From the NCBI RefSeq assembly GCF_016859125.1, contig NZ_CP069338.1:2604001-2668000 (forward strand): 64,000 nt of DNA, given 5' to 3'. A program made the translations under genes and the position numbers. The DNA comes from Archangium violaceum (lineage in GTDB: Bacteria; Myxococcota; Myxococcia; Myxococcales; Myxococcaceae). Every line of letters begins with the position of its first letter. Position 1 is the stretch's first letter. Below the pieces are notes generated by a model, which saw only the letters and a program-made list of their open reading frames with translations, ran no database searches and was not told the DNA's origin. Below, piece after piece: positions 27,214 through 36,511 of the stretch.

Positions 27214-28878
27214 TTACTCCGGGATGCCGAGGGCGGCGCGGCCCGCCTTGCAATAGATGTCGGCGAGGCGCTCGAGCTCGCGGCGCTCGATGCCGTACTC
27301 CGTGGAGAGTTCCTTCATGCTCCGCTCTCCGGAGAGGATGTAGCCAATGGCTTCCTCGAGCTTCTCCACCGCGAGGGGCAACTTCGCGGGAGCCTTCACC
27401 ACCTCATGCGGCACGGGGAGCGCCGGAGGCGTGGCCAACTTCGCGCGCCTTTCCTCGACGGGGAGGCGTACGGCCGGGTCCCCGAGCATCACGTAGCCGG
27501 CGATGTCCTGCCGCATCATCCACAGATACCCACGCCGGATGAGCTCGTCATTGGACGCGGTGGCTCCCGTGCGGACATCGTCATCGTGGATGCTGGAGAG
27601 CTCGGTATCGGTGAGTGCGAGGTAGCGATACAGCTCGCGGAACCCAATGCCGACACGGTTCGAGCGCAACATCGACTTCAGCGGCTCGATGAAGCGGCCC
27701 GGGCGCTTCTTCGCGGGTGAGTCGTCCTCGCGGAAGCTGAAGGTCCAGGCGAGGTCGACATGGCCGATGAAAGCCAGCGGGCCGTTCGGGTTCGCGAGCA
27801 CCTTCTGCGGTGTGGCGGCGACGAAGGGCCTGCCCGTCCCCGCGAGCGTCTTCATCACGTCTGGCAGGCGGGAGTAGCGCCCGGCCTCGACGAGATGCCT
27901 GAGCCAGTGGGAGTACGCACTGATGTCCGGCGTCCCCGCGCCGAAGCACGCGAACATGAACCAGATGCCATTGGGCATGAACGTGCGTGAGGTCAGGTCG
28001 GACGCGGACAGCTGTCCTTCACGGCCGAAGCTCATCGCCCCCTGGCCCGCCAGCCTGTCCGCATCCGTCTTCCAGCCACCCCTGGGCGCGCCGATGCCAT
28101 GGCTCATGCTGAACAAGACGCCCGGCTCGGTGAGCGAGGAGTTCTCCAGGAAGCGATCCAGCCCCGGTTCCTGTTCCTCGCCGTGCACATGGAGGCCGCT
28201 GGCGGGGAAGCGCCCCTGGCTCAAGCCCTCCCGGATGAGCTCGAGACCTGGGTTGATGAGCGCATTGAAGCCCGCGTTGAGCGCGGGGGTTCCGTCATGC
28301 GCCGTGTGGAAGAGCATCCGGCCCAGGCCCTGACGTGGCAGCCGCTCGGCGCGCAGGACCTTCTCGACATAGGCCAGGTAGCCCTGCTCGTCGGAGAAGT
28401 GGAGCCGGCCGACGTAGCCGTCCGAGGCCTGTATCTGCTGGATGGCGAGAGGCACCTGGTCGAAGTCGCCCAGGATGAGCTGGTAGCGCGGCACATCCGC
28501 GCTCAGGTGCTCCCCCGAGTCGAAGTGCCGTTTGCGCCACAGCGCGGCCTCGGCCATGGTCATCGGCCCTTTCGGAACACGGTACTCCTTGACGGGGTGG
28601 CCCCCCTGCTGCGCGCGCCGGAACTCGATCAGCGGCCGGATGAGGTCGCGCAGGCGGTCACCTTCCGGGCCCTCGGGGAGGATGAGGCCCCAGCGCTGAG
28701 CCTCGAGGTCATTCGGGTCTCCGCCCTCGTCCCAGAAATCGAGCGGTTCAGGGACGTCGTCCTTCATCGTGGAGCGCTCCTGGGGAGTCGTGCCCGCCGG
28801 CAGGCCCTCGCTCAGAACCGGCGTATTCGTGTCGGCATGAACCAACAACAGTTCAAGAGTATCGGTCTGCTGAGGCAT
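27214..28878 (-). CDS. Clan CD (caspase/CHAT-type) cysteine-protease-like protein, copy 1
   Basis: A 554-residue first gene of the operon. Predicted catalytic pair: H260 in FSMSHGIGAP and C311 in FMFACFGAGTP, each in a hydrophobic strand followed by small residues as in caspase-fold proteases. The C-terminus has an HTH-like tail (SMKELSTEYGIERRELERLAD), matching the tail of copy 2, which could be a protein- or DNA-binding adaptor. There is no signal peptide. Nothing on this strand lies upstream within 500 bases, so the promoter should be in 28879–29400. Function inferred from fold-level motifs and from the CHAT and lipoxygenase partners. Confidence 0.75.
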   Translation of the reverse strand: MPQQTDTLELLLVHADTNTPVLSEGLPAGTTPQERSTMKDDVPEPLDFWDEGGDPNDLEAQRWGLILPEGPEGDRLRDLIRPLIEFRRAQQGGHPVKEYRVPKGPMTMAEAALWRKRHFDSGEHLSADVPRYQLILGDFDQVPLAIQQIQASDGYVGRLHFSDEQGYLAYVEKVLRAERLPRQGLGRMLFHTAHDGTPALNAGFNALINPGLELIREGLSQGRFPASGLHVHGEEQEPGLDRFLENSSLTEPGVLFSMSHGIGAPRGGWKTDADRLAGQGAMSFGREGQLSASDLTSRTFMPNGIWFMFACFGAGTPDISAYSHWLRHLVEAGRYSRLPDVMKTLAGTGRPFVAATPQKVLANPNGPLAFIGHVDLAWTFSFREDDSPAKKRPGRFIEPLKSMLRSNRVGIGFRELYRYLALTDTELSSIHDDDVRTGATASNDELIRRGYLWMMRQDIAGYVMLGDPAVRLPVEERRAKLATPPALPVPHEVVKAPAKLPLAVEKLEEAIGYILSGERSMKELSTEYGIERRELERLADIYCKAGRAALGIPE

Positions 28879-29403
28879 GGCGCTCTTTCTTGACGATGGC
28901 GGGCAAGGAGGGCGGGTTCGGGCTCCAGGAGCGCGGAGGGCGTGGCCGTCCTTGACATCACCCAGCCTGCCACTTTCCCGATGGGAACACTGTGCGCCGC
29001 CTCACAACGCCATGGTGATACAAATCACGGCTGCTTCCAAAACGGCGCGGACGGAGCCGCGTTACACGCCCACCAGCCAGCCGTCAGGGCATGCGCTCGC
29101 GATCTCCCTGGGAGATGAATACATGGAGTTCCACGTATCTCTCGGGAGTTCCCGGAGCGAGCCGAGCGACAGGCCCGCGTCCCGCGCCCAGTGATGGGCC
29201 CCACTCCTATCGAGAGAGCCCGCTCACAGCAGGTAGGCGACGACACGCGCACTGTCCTCCCTCATGAAGCGCCGCTTCATCATCTCCCCCGTCTGGGGGG
29301 AACAATCATACGAGGCCTCCCTTGACTGGCTAGCTCGGCGCGGCGCGCAGACAACCGAGAATGGCTCGTAGGATTCCAAGGCCACATTGCGAAAGGCATT
29401 GGC
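28879..29403. promoter_or_regulatory. Promoter-bearing gap upstream of the protease/lipoxygenase operon
   Basis: 525 bases without a convincing gene. It must hold the promoter of the minus-strand operon starting at 28878. The only structure seen is a 15-base near-perfect palindrome, ATCTCCCTGGGAGAT (29102–29116). Short open frames here are AT-poor shadows. No clear -35/-10 or -24/-12 box stands out. Confidence 0.3.
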
Positions 29404-29803
29404 ATGCGTACGGTCGTTTTGAGTGACCTGCACCTGGGTAATGGACAAGGCTTCGACATCTTCGCGGGGACCGAGGCACTCCCCGCGTTCCTCGACTCGC
29501 AGCTCGCGCCCACCCGGGTGATGCTGAATGGAGATGCGGTCGACTTCCTGATGAACGAGGACCCCCCTCGTGCTCGAAACGGAGCGGGCGGTGCGGCAGG
29601 CGCGGGCGCTGACCGCCTGGCCCTCCACCGCGAACGTGTTCGCCGCACTCGGGCGCATCCTGTCCCGGGGCGGAGAGGTCATCATCCGCCTGGGCAATCA
29701 TGACATCGAACTGGCGCTGGCCGAAGTCCAGGAGGTGTTCCGCGAGGCACTTCGCCAGGGCGGCGTGAGGAACGGGGAAAGGCCCGTGACGCCCCGCGTC
29801 TGA
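29404..29803 (+). pseudogene. Frameshifted and truncated calcineurin-like metallophosphoesterase
   Basis: The N-terminal part has the metal motif SDLHLGNG followed by LNGDAVDFL in one frame (29404 onward). The next conserved motif, RLGNHDIEL, lies in another frame (from about 29570 to 29803). Removing one C from the run of six at 29562–29567 joins the two into a smooth protein (…NEDPLVLETERAV…). The sequence ends in EALRQGGVRNG… before the C-terminal metal-binding histidines, so it is also truncated. The gene is broken unless the C-run is a sequencing error. Confidence 0.75.
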
Positions 29804-29894
29804 CACTCGAAGCGCGAGCGGAACGATGGATTGCCTCCGGGGAGCCGCTCTCGCTTAACGTGCGCGCCCCCTTCAACTCTCGGAGGTTCGAACC

Positions 29895-31112
29895 ATGTCG
29901 ATTTCATCGTGCTCACCCCGGGCGCTGTTGCTCCTGGGCATCCTCTCCGCGGGCTGCGCCACGAGCGGCAAGACGTCGTCCGGCACGCAGGCGACACAGC
30001 AGGACGTCCAGGAGGAGCGTGGAGCGGCGGCCATGCACGAGCGCTTCCCCGCGCTGGAGAAGCGCCCCTCGGGGCTGGAGGTGGTCGCCCGCCTCGAGCA
30101 GACGCCGGGCAATATCGCCATCACCCCCGAGGGCCGCGTCTTCCTCAGCCAGCACCCCTTCGGCGCGCCGAAGCACGCGGTGGTGGAGTTGCTGCCGGGT
30201 GGCACCACGCGCCCCTATCCCACCGAGCAGTGGGCCAGCGCTCCTGGCGCGGACGGCACGGGGCTCCAGACGGTTATTGGCGTCGAGTCGGACAAGAACG
30301 GGGTGCTGTGGATCCTCGACAACGGCAAGGGCGGTGGCGAGGGCGCGAAGCTGGTGGGCTGGGACACGCGCGGCGAGAAGCTCGTGAAGACGATTCCGCT
30401 GCCCCAGCCCGTGGCGGCCCCCAACTCGTTCCTGCAGGACCTGGTGGTGGACGCGGACCGGGGCGTGGCGGTGCTCTCGGACATGGGCCGGGGTGACCTG
30501 GTCGGCGAGAGCATGCCCGCGCTGGTGGTGGTGGACCTGCGGACGGGCCAGGGCCGGCGCGTGCTCCAGGGCCACCCGAGCCTCCAGCCCGAGGATGTCT
30601 CGCTCTCGGTCGAGGGCCGGAAGATCACCGTGCCCGGCAAGCAGGGCGGCGCGGTGGAGCCGCGGCTGGGGCTCAATCCCATCGCGCTCGACCCCCAGAG
30701 CGAGTGGCTCTACTTCGGCTCCATGAGCGGCCAGACGGTGTGGCGCGTGCCGATGAAGGACGTCATCGACCCGAACCAGTCCCCGGAGGAGCTGGGCAAG
30801 AAGGTGGAGCGGTACGGGAAGAAGGCGGTGAGTGATGGCATGAGCGTCGACTCGGCGGGGAACCTGTACATCACCGACCTGGGCGCCATGGCCATCGGCG
30901 TGACGAAGCCGGACGGGAGCTATGAGCCGTACGTGCGGGATGAGCTGCTGCAGTGGCCGGACGGACTGAGCTACGGGCCGGACGGGTACTTCTACGTCAC
31001 GGTGAACCAGCTGCACCGGCACGCGGTGCTCAATCTGGGCAAGGCAGGCACCCAGCCGCCGTTCCTCGTGGTGCGCTTCAAGCCGTTGGCCCCGAGCGCC
31101 GTGGGCCGCTGA
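29895..31112 (+). CDS. Lipoprotein with major-royal-jelly/Yellow-type beta-propeller
   Basis: 405 residues. The lipoprotein signal ends in LSAGC (Cys at about residue 21). The mature part reads like the MRJP/Yellow and SMP-30 propellers: GNIAITPEGRVFLSQHPFG, NGVLWILDNG, FLQDLVVDADRG, NPIALDPQSEWLYFGSMSG, SDGMSVDSAGNLYITDL, LQWPDGLSYGPDGYFYVT. Bacterial members are mostly of unknown role; some bind small ligands or act as lactonase-like enzymes. It lies 90 bases after the broken phosphoesterase gene. The frame is intact although genes on both sides carry frameshifts. Confidence 0.85.
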   Translation: MSISSCSPRALLLLGILSAGCATSGKTSSGTQATQQDVQEERGAAAMHERFPALEKRPSGLEVVARLEQTPGNIAITPEGRVFLSQHPFGAPKHAVVELLPGGTTRPYPTEQWASAPGADGTGLQTVIGVESDKNGVLWILDNGKGGGEGAKLVGWDTRGEKLVKTIPLPQPVAAPNSFLQDLVVDADRGVAVLSDMGRGDLVGESMPALVVVDLRTGQGRRVLQGHPSLQPEDVSLSVEGRKITVPGKQGGAVEPRLGLNPIALDPQSEWLYFGSMSGQTVWRVPMKDVIDPNQSPEELGKKVERYGKKAVSDGMSVDSAGNLYITDLGAMAIGVTKPDGSYEPYVRDELLQWPDGLSYGPDGYFYVTVNQLHRHAVLNLGKAGTQPPFLVVRFKPLAPSAVGR

Positions 31113-31277
31113 GCCACGCTCCGCTGGCGGTACCGTTCACCCGCCAGCATCCCACGCGCGAAGCTCCCCCCCGGGCCGTCGATGAGCGGACAGCCCGGAG
31201 ACTTTCGGCACACATGCGTGCGCCGTGTCCCCGGGGCCTGGGTTGTGATGCCGGGCCCTGGGAGGGACACCATGGGC

Positions 31278-33530
31278 ATGACGAGACGCGAGCTCCTCCA
31301 CTATTCGGCGCGACGGCGGCCACGGGACTGATCGGGCCCGGGTGCATCGGATGGACGCGCGAGGAGGCCATCCCGGTCGACTCCTGGCACAAGAGCGTGT
31401 GCCGCTTCTGCGGCTCGGGCTGCGAGACGCGGGTGGGCCTGCGCTACGGGAAGGTGGTGAAGGTCGAGGGCCTGCAGGAAGGGTGGAACCGGGGTCGGCT
31501 GTGCATCAAGGGCCTGCTCAACCGGGAGATTCTCTACGTCTCGGACCGGGCGCACTACCCCATGGTGCGCAAGAACGGACAGCTCGTGCGCGTCTCCTGG
31601 GACGAGGCGCTCGACGCGGCGGCCGCTGGCTTCCGTGAGGCCATCGCCCAGGGCGGGCCGGACGCGGTGGCCTTCTACGGCTCGGGACAGCTCTTCACCC
31701 AGGAGAGCTACACCGCCAACAAAGTTGTTCAAGGGCGGCATCGGGACGAACAACGTCGATGGCAACCCTCGCCTGTGCATGGCCTCGGCGGCGTTCGGCT
31801 CCAAGTCCGTGTTCGGCGCGGATGAGCCCTCGGGCCGCTACGACGACATCGAGCACGCCACGCGCTTCTTCGTCATCGGCGCCAACATGGCCGAGTGCCA
31901 CCCGGTCGTCTGGGAGCGCGTGCGCGACCGCCTCCGCACCGCGCCCCAGACACGCGTCATCGTGGTGGACCCGAGGCGCACGCCCACCGCCCGCGACGCC
32001 ACGCTGCACCTGCAGATAAGGCCCGGCACGGACGTGGCCCTGCTCAACGCCATGACCTACGAGTTGCTGCGCACCGGGCTCGTGGACCCGGCCTTCATCA
32101 ACGACTTCGTCACCTTCCGCAAGGGCACGGCGGACTCGCCGCCGCTCACCCTGGAGGACTTCCAGAAGCTCCTCGAGGACTACGCGCCGGAGAAGATGGC
32201 CAACCTGTGCGGCCTGTCTACGGCGGAGATTCGCGAGGCCGCGCGCCTCTTCGGCATCTCCCAGGCGGCGATGAGCTTCTGGACCATGGGGCTCAACCAG
32301 CAGACGCACGGCGTGGCGGCCAACCGGATGATGATGGCATTGCACCTGCTCACCGGGCAGATAGGCCGCCCCGGGACCGGGCCCTTCTCGCTGACGGGCC
32401 AGACCAACGCGGGAGGTGGCGTGCGCGACACGGGCTCGCTGTCGCACGCGCTGCCGGCCGGGCGGCTCGTCTCCAAGGAGAAAGACAGACACGAGATGGA
32501 GAAGCTGTGGGGCCTGCCCGAGGGCCGCATCTCGCCCAACCCGGGCCTGTCCGCCGTGCCACTCTTCGAGGCCATGCGCGAGGGCAAGGTCCGCGCGGCC
32601 CTGGTGATGGCCACCAACCCGGCGCGCTCGCTGCCCAACGCGGACCGATACCGCGTGGGCATGGAGAAGGCCTTCCTCGTCGTCAGCGACTCCATCTTCC
32701 CCACCGACACCGCGCAATACGCCGACGTCTTCCTCCCCGCGGCCATGTGGGCGGAGAAGGAGGGCGTCCTCTCGCAGTCCGAGCGCCGCTACCACCTGGT
32801 GGAGAAGCTGGTGGAGCCACCGGGCGAGGCTCGCTCGGATCTGGACATCCTCGTGGCGCTCGGCGAGCGGCTCGGCCATGGCGAGTTGCTGAAGGCACGC
32901 ACGCCCGAGGCCGTCTGGGACGAGTGGCGGATGATTTCGGCCGACACCCCCTATGACTTCCGCGGCATGACCTACGCGAGGTTGAAGGAGCTTCCGGGCC
33001 TCACCTGGCCCTGCCCCACCGAGCAGCACCCGGGCACCTGCCACCGCTACGTGCCAGGAGAGGATCCGCTGGCGAAGAAGGAGGGGCGCATCGACTTCTA
33101 CGCCCGGCCGGACGGACGCGCCATCGTCTACCTCTCCGAACAGGGCCCCTTCCGGGAGAGCCTCACGAGCGACTACCCGATGACGCTGACCACCGGGCGC
33201 CGGTTGGAGCACTGGCACACCGCCACCCTCACGGGACGGATTCCCCAGCTCCAGGGCATCGACATCGACTATCTCGAAATCCACCCCGGCGACGCGGCGG
33301 TGATGGGCGTGAAGGAGGGGGACATGGTGCAGGTGACGAGCGCGCGCGGCTCGGTGCGACTCAAGGCGTTGCCCAGCATGCGGGTGAGGCCCGGCGTGGT
33401 GTTCGCGCTCATGCACTCGATGGAGCACCTGGTGAACGCGGCGACGAGCGACTACCAGGACCCCACCTCCGCGCAGCCCGAGTACAAGCTGGCCGCGGTG
33501 GGCGTGGAGCGCGTGAAGGAGGGCACGTGA
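31278..33530 (+). pseudogene. NapA-like molybdopterin oxidoreductase with two frameshifts
   Basis: Encodes a periplasmic nitrate-reductase-type enzyme. The twin-arginine start is MTRRELLHYS. Then come CRFCGSGC and a later RLCIKG forming a [4Fe-4S] site, FYGSGQ, LCMASA, DEPSGRYDDIEHA and LTTGRRLEHWHT, as in NapA/NasA. As given it needs two shifts: one G appears missing after TATTCG near 31307, and one A is extra in AAA at 31721–31723, which restores the original frame. Either the gene is inactivated or both homopolymer sites are read errors. The stop overlaps the start of the tetraheme cytochrome gene (ATGA), showing operon structure. NapB and NapD are not present nearby. Confidence 0.8.
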
Positions 33531-34201
33531 TGAGACTCGGACCCCTGCTGGCGATGGCCGCTCCCGAGCCTCCTCACGGTGCCACCCTGGGCGGCACCCT
33601 GGAGGTGGTCGCGCTGCTGTGCATTGGCGTGGCCGTGCTGGGGCTGCTGCTGGTGGAGTTCGTCTTCAAGTCGAGCATGGCGCGCTCCACGTACCGGTGG
33701 ACGCTGCTGCTGGGACTCTTCGTGCTGCCGGGCGTGGCGCTGCTGGGCACCACGGGGCACATGTTCGAGTCGATGAAGACAGTGGAAGCCTGTCAGTCCT
33801 GCCACGTGATGGACCCCTTCGTGGGGGACATGCACAACGCCCAGAGCGCCACGCTGGCGGCGCGGCACTACCGCTCGGGCGCCATCCCCGCCAAGCAGTG
33901 CTATGCGTGCCACACGGGCTACGGCATCTTCGGCACCGTGGAGTCCAAGCGCGACGGACTCCGCCACTGGCTGCTGTACGTGACGGACACGTGGAAGGAA
34001 CCCATCACCTACAAGGGCACCTACCCCAACGCCAACTGTCTGGCCTGTCACGCCACCTCGCCCACCTTCACCCGGGTGGACAGCCACAAGGCGCTGGGGA
34101 AGCAGCTCGCGAATGACGAGATGAACTGCTTCACCTGCCACGGATTGCCGCACCCGGCCCGGCCAACCCGCGCCCCCACCCGCGTCACCGCGAACCCGTG
34201 A
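33530..34201 (+). CDS. NapC/NirT-type tetraheme cytochrome c
   Basis: A 223-residue membrane-anchored quinol-to-reductase electron carrier. One N-terminal transmembrane helix (about 25–46) and a second hydrophobic segment (about 57–75) precede four CXXCH heme sites: CQSCH, CYACH, CLACH and CFTCH. The length and spacing match NapC/NirT proteins. ATG 33530 overlaps the stop of the NapA-like gene. It would hand electrons to that enzyme, or to another periplasmic partner if the enzyme is dead. Confidence 0.88.
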   Translation: MRLGPLLAMAAPEPPHGATLGGTLEVVALLCIGVAVLGLLLVEFVFKSSMARSTYRWTLLLGLFVLPGVALLGTTGHMFESMKTVEACQSCHVMDPFVGDMHNAQSATLAARHYRSGAIPAKQCYACHTGYGIFGTVESKRDGLRHWLLYVTDTWKEPITYKGTYPNANCLACHATSPTFTRVDSHKALGKQLANDEMNCFTCHGLPHPARPTRAPTRVTANP

Positions 34202-34209
34202 GACCCGCC

Positions 34210-34413
34210 ATGCACGTGCCCTCGCCCGACAAGCTCATCCGCGCCGCCGTCGTGCTCACCGTGGTGGGCCTGTTGTTGATGCTGCCCATCCTCTTCTCCA
34301 TCCGCGCCAGCTTCGTGGGCTGCTACATGCTGGGCAGCCTGCTGCTCGGGGTGTCCATCACGCTGTACGTGGTGGCCGTGGTGCGCGAGCTGCGCCGCGG
34401 CGGCGCGCTGTGA
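34210..34413 (+). CDS. Small two-helix membrane protein
   Basis: 67 residues with two hydrophobic helices (about 12–30 and 36–58) and a basic C-terminal end (RELRRGG). It starts 8 bases after the cytochrome stop, and a GTG at 34198 overlapping that stop is an alternative start. It is likely the third gene of the NapA/NapC-like operon, perhaps an assembly or anchoring subunit. No family recognised. Confidence 0.6.
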   Translation: MHVPSPDKLIRAAVVLTVVGLLLMLPILFSIRASFVGCYMLGSLLLGVSITLYVVAVVRELRRGGAL

Positions 34414-34539
34414 GCCACGAAGTGGCTCTTGAAACCCGAGGGGAGCCCGGCCGCCCGCCGTGCTCGCGACCAGACATGCCGTCGGGTGCCCATGAATCCG
34501 TTCGGACCGACGAACGCCTCCATGGAAGACTGTGCCACC

Positions 34540-35646
34540 ATGCGGGGTGTGCTTCGTTCATCGCTCATCGTCCTGATGCTCGTTCTGTCCGCCGTGGCCG
34601 GGGAGGTTTCCGCCGCGGAGGAGCACCCGGGCTTCCACGACCGAGTGCCCGATGAGGCCCGTGTGGAGCGGGTCCTCCAGTCCTTGTCCCCGCGCGAGAA
34701 GGTGGGGCAGTTGCTGCTCGCCTACCCGCAGGTCGGCAAGCAGAACCCGGTGGAGGTGGGCGGAGTGCTGTTCGTGGGTGGGACGCTGCGCAAGCTCGAC
34801 GCGGCGAAGGAGCGCATCCGCTCGTCCCGTGAGCGTGCCCGGGTGCCTCCCTTCTTCGCGGTGGACATCGAGGGAGGCGGCTTCAACCGCCTCAGCCGGC
34901 ACCCCTCGCTCGGAGCGCTCCCGTCCGCGCGGGAGATGGCCTCCCTGGAGGACGCCGAGGTCGAGGCGTGGGGCGTGCGCGTCGGCAAGGCGATGCGCGA
35001 GGTGGGGCTCAACATGAACCTCGCGCCCGTGTTCGACGTGTCACCCAGGGGCCACATGTTCCGCAACGGGCGCGCGTTCTCCGGAGACCCCGAGGTGGTG
35101 AAGCAGAAAGCCACCGCGTTCGCTCGAGGTCTGGCGAAGGCGGGAGTGGTCTCCATTGGCAAACACTTCCCGGGCTATGGAGATCTCGACGCGGACTCCG
35201 ACCACGTGCGTGCCATCGCGGACTGGGAGGTGGAGCGCGTGCGGCGGGAAGCAGCGGTGTTCCGCGCCGCGGAGCGGTTCCTCGGAGGCGTGATGATGTC
35301 GAACATCGTCTACGAGAAGTTCGGTCCGGCGCCCGCCATCCTCGAGCCCTCGCTCGTCGCCATGGCCCACGAGGGTGGATGGATTTCCGTAACGGATGAT
35401 GTGGCCATCCGCGCGCTGGCCGAGCACCTCGGCACCGAGCGCGAGGAGGTGGTACGGCGGGCCTTCCTCGCGGGCAATGATCTCATCCTCACCACCGAGC
35501 CCCCCGACTGGTCGGGAGGCCTGGACTACTTCGGCATCCTGACGAAGCTGGCCGGGTCGGAGCCGAAGATGGCGGAGCAACTGGACGCGGCGGTCCGACG
35601 GGTGCTGCGCATCAAGGACCGGATGGGCCTGCTGGACGGGATGTAG
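34540..35646 (+). CDS. Glycoside hydrolase family 3 (beta-N-acetylhexosaminidase-like), exported
   Basis: 368 residues. The GH3 signature KHFPGYGDLDADSDH carries the catalytic dyad His/Asp loop typical of NagZ-type hexosaminidases. Further motifs are DIEGGGFNRL, NMNLAPVFDV and RAFSGDPEVV. ATG 34540 gives a signal peptide (MRGVLRSSLIVLMLVLSAVAG…), so unlike NagZ this one acts outside the cytoplasm, probably on peptidoglycan fragments or chitin-like sugars. It lies 28 bases before the first toxin gene, but that gene's homology with its duplicate starts only after this stop, so it is not part of the duplicated unit. Confidence 0.87.
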   Translation: MRGVLRSSLIVLMLVLSAVAGEVSAAEEHPGFHDRVPDEARVERVLQSLSPREKVGQLLLAYPQVGKQNPVEVGGVLFVGGTLRKLDAAKERIRSSRERARVPPFFAVDIEGGGFNRLSRHPSLGALPSAREMASLEDAEVEAWGVRVGKAMREVGLNMNLAPVFDVSPRGHMFRNGRAFSGDPEVVKQKATAFARGLAKAGVVSIGKHFPGYGDLDADSDHVRAIADWEVERVRREAAVFRAAERFLGGVMMSNIVYEKFGPAPAILEPSLVAMAHEGGWISVTDDVAIRALAEHLGTEREEVVRRAFLAGNDLILTTEPPDWSGGLDYFGILTKLAGSEPKMAEQLDAAVRRVLRIKDRMGLLDGM

Positions 35647-35674
35647 CCGGGATTGTGGCTAGAGTGCCCGTCCC

Positions 35675-36511
35675 ATGCCCCTGAATGCGGACAGGCATCA
35701 CCCCCACCGAAGCGCATATCGGCGGTTCACGAGCATGCTCCTGGCCAGCATGCTCCTCGGAGCATGCGCCACCCATCCCGCTCGCACTGGCGCTCTTCCT
35801 CGCGGCGACCTGCGCCTCGACACGGAGTCCGTCGCTCGCGTGCGCCACGCGGGCCTGCTGGGCACGACGACGACCTCCGCTGCCCCTCTGACCGTGGCTT
35901 CCACGCTCGCCCGGGTCGCTCCCGTGCTCCTCGCCGTGCTCGGGAATCATGGGAGGGTGGATGAATTGGAGGAGCGTCTCGAGGAGTGCGCCAGGCAGGC
36001 CGAGTATCAGGTCAACTCCTCACTCTTCGGAAACCGTGCACCCACGCGAGAGGAATGCGGCGAGGAACTGGAAGTGGACGGCTGCGGTGAGCCCATCACC
36101 CGAGCCATGCTCCTGGGTCGACAGAAGCACGTCATCGCCCTGGCATGCGCTCGCGAGGTTCTCTCGCAGCTCTGGCCCGCCCCCTTCAGCATCGAACAGC
36201 GCTACCGCTACTATCGGGCCAGCCGGCTCCTCGAGGCCATCAGCCCGGAGAAGGAGCTACAGATCATCAAACGCGGTTGTACCGACGAACTGAAGGGCAC
36301 CATCAAGCCCGATATCGTCCTCCACGCCGACTACAATCTCCTCCAGGCCGTGCTCGTCCTCGACTTCAAGTTCCCCTGCCCCCCATCCAACCGCCCAAGG
36401 TGGACGGAGTATGGCGCGACGAGCGCCTTTCCCGGCATGAACCAAGGTCAACTCTACAAGGATGCACTGGGTGGCGAGGTTCTGCTCCTCACGCCACGAG
36501 GAATCAGATGA
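35675..36511 (+). CDS. Lipoprotein toxin candidate with PD-(D/E)XK nuclease-like C-terminus (copy 1)
   Basis: 278 residues. The lipoprotein signal has a basic n-region and MLLASMLLGAC (lipidated Cys 31). A middle region with several cysteines (62–184) is identical to copy 2. The C-terminal 94 residues carry a nuclease signature: KPD (211–213), DFK (230–232) and Q257xxxY261, as in the VRR-NUC/PD-(D/E)XK class. The stop overlaps the start of a TsiV/DUF3396-type immunity gene (ATGA), the usual toxin–immunity layout. Myxobacterial SitA toxins are lipoproteins passed between kin by outer-membrane exchange; this gene fits that plan, though toxicity is inferred. An alternative start is ATG 35735. 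Confidence 0.72.
   Translation: MPLNADRHHPHRSAYRRFTSMLLASMLLGACATHPARTGALPRGDLRLDTESVARVRHAGLLGTTTTSAAPLTVASTLARVAPVLLAVLGNHGRVDELEERLEECARQAEYQVNSSLFGNRAPTREECGEELEVDGCGEPITRAMLLGRQKHVIALACAREVLSQLWPAPFSIEQRYRYYRASRLLEAISPEKELQIIKRGCTDELKGTIKPDIVLHADYNLLQAVLVLDFKFPCPPSNRPRWTEYGATSAFPGMNQGQLYKDALGGEVLLLTPRGIR

Noticed and set aside
29102-29116. Palindrome ATCTCCCTGGGAGAT as an operator for the protease operon
   Set aside because: It is about 225 bases upstream of the start and single; too little evidence to call it a regulatory site of its own.
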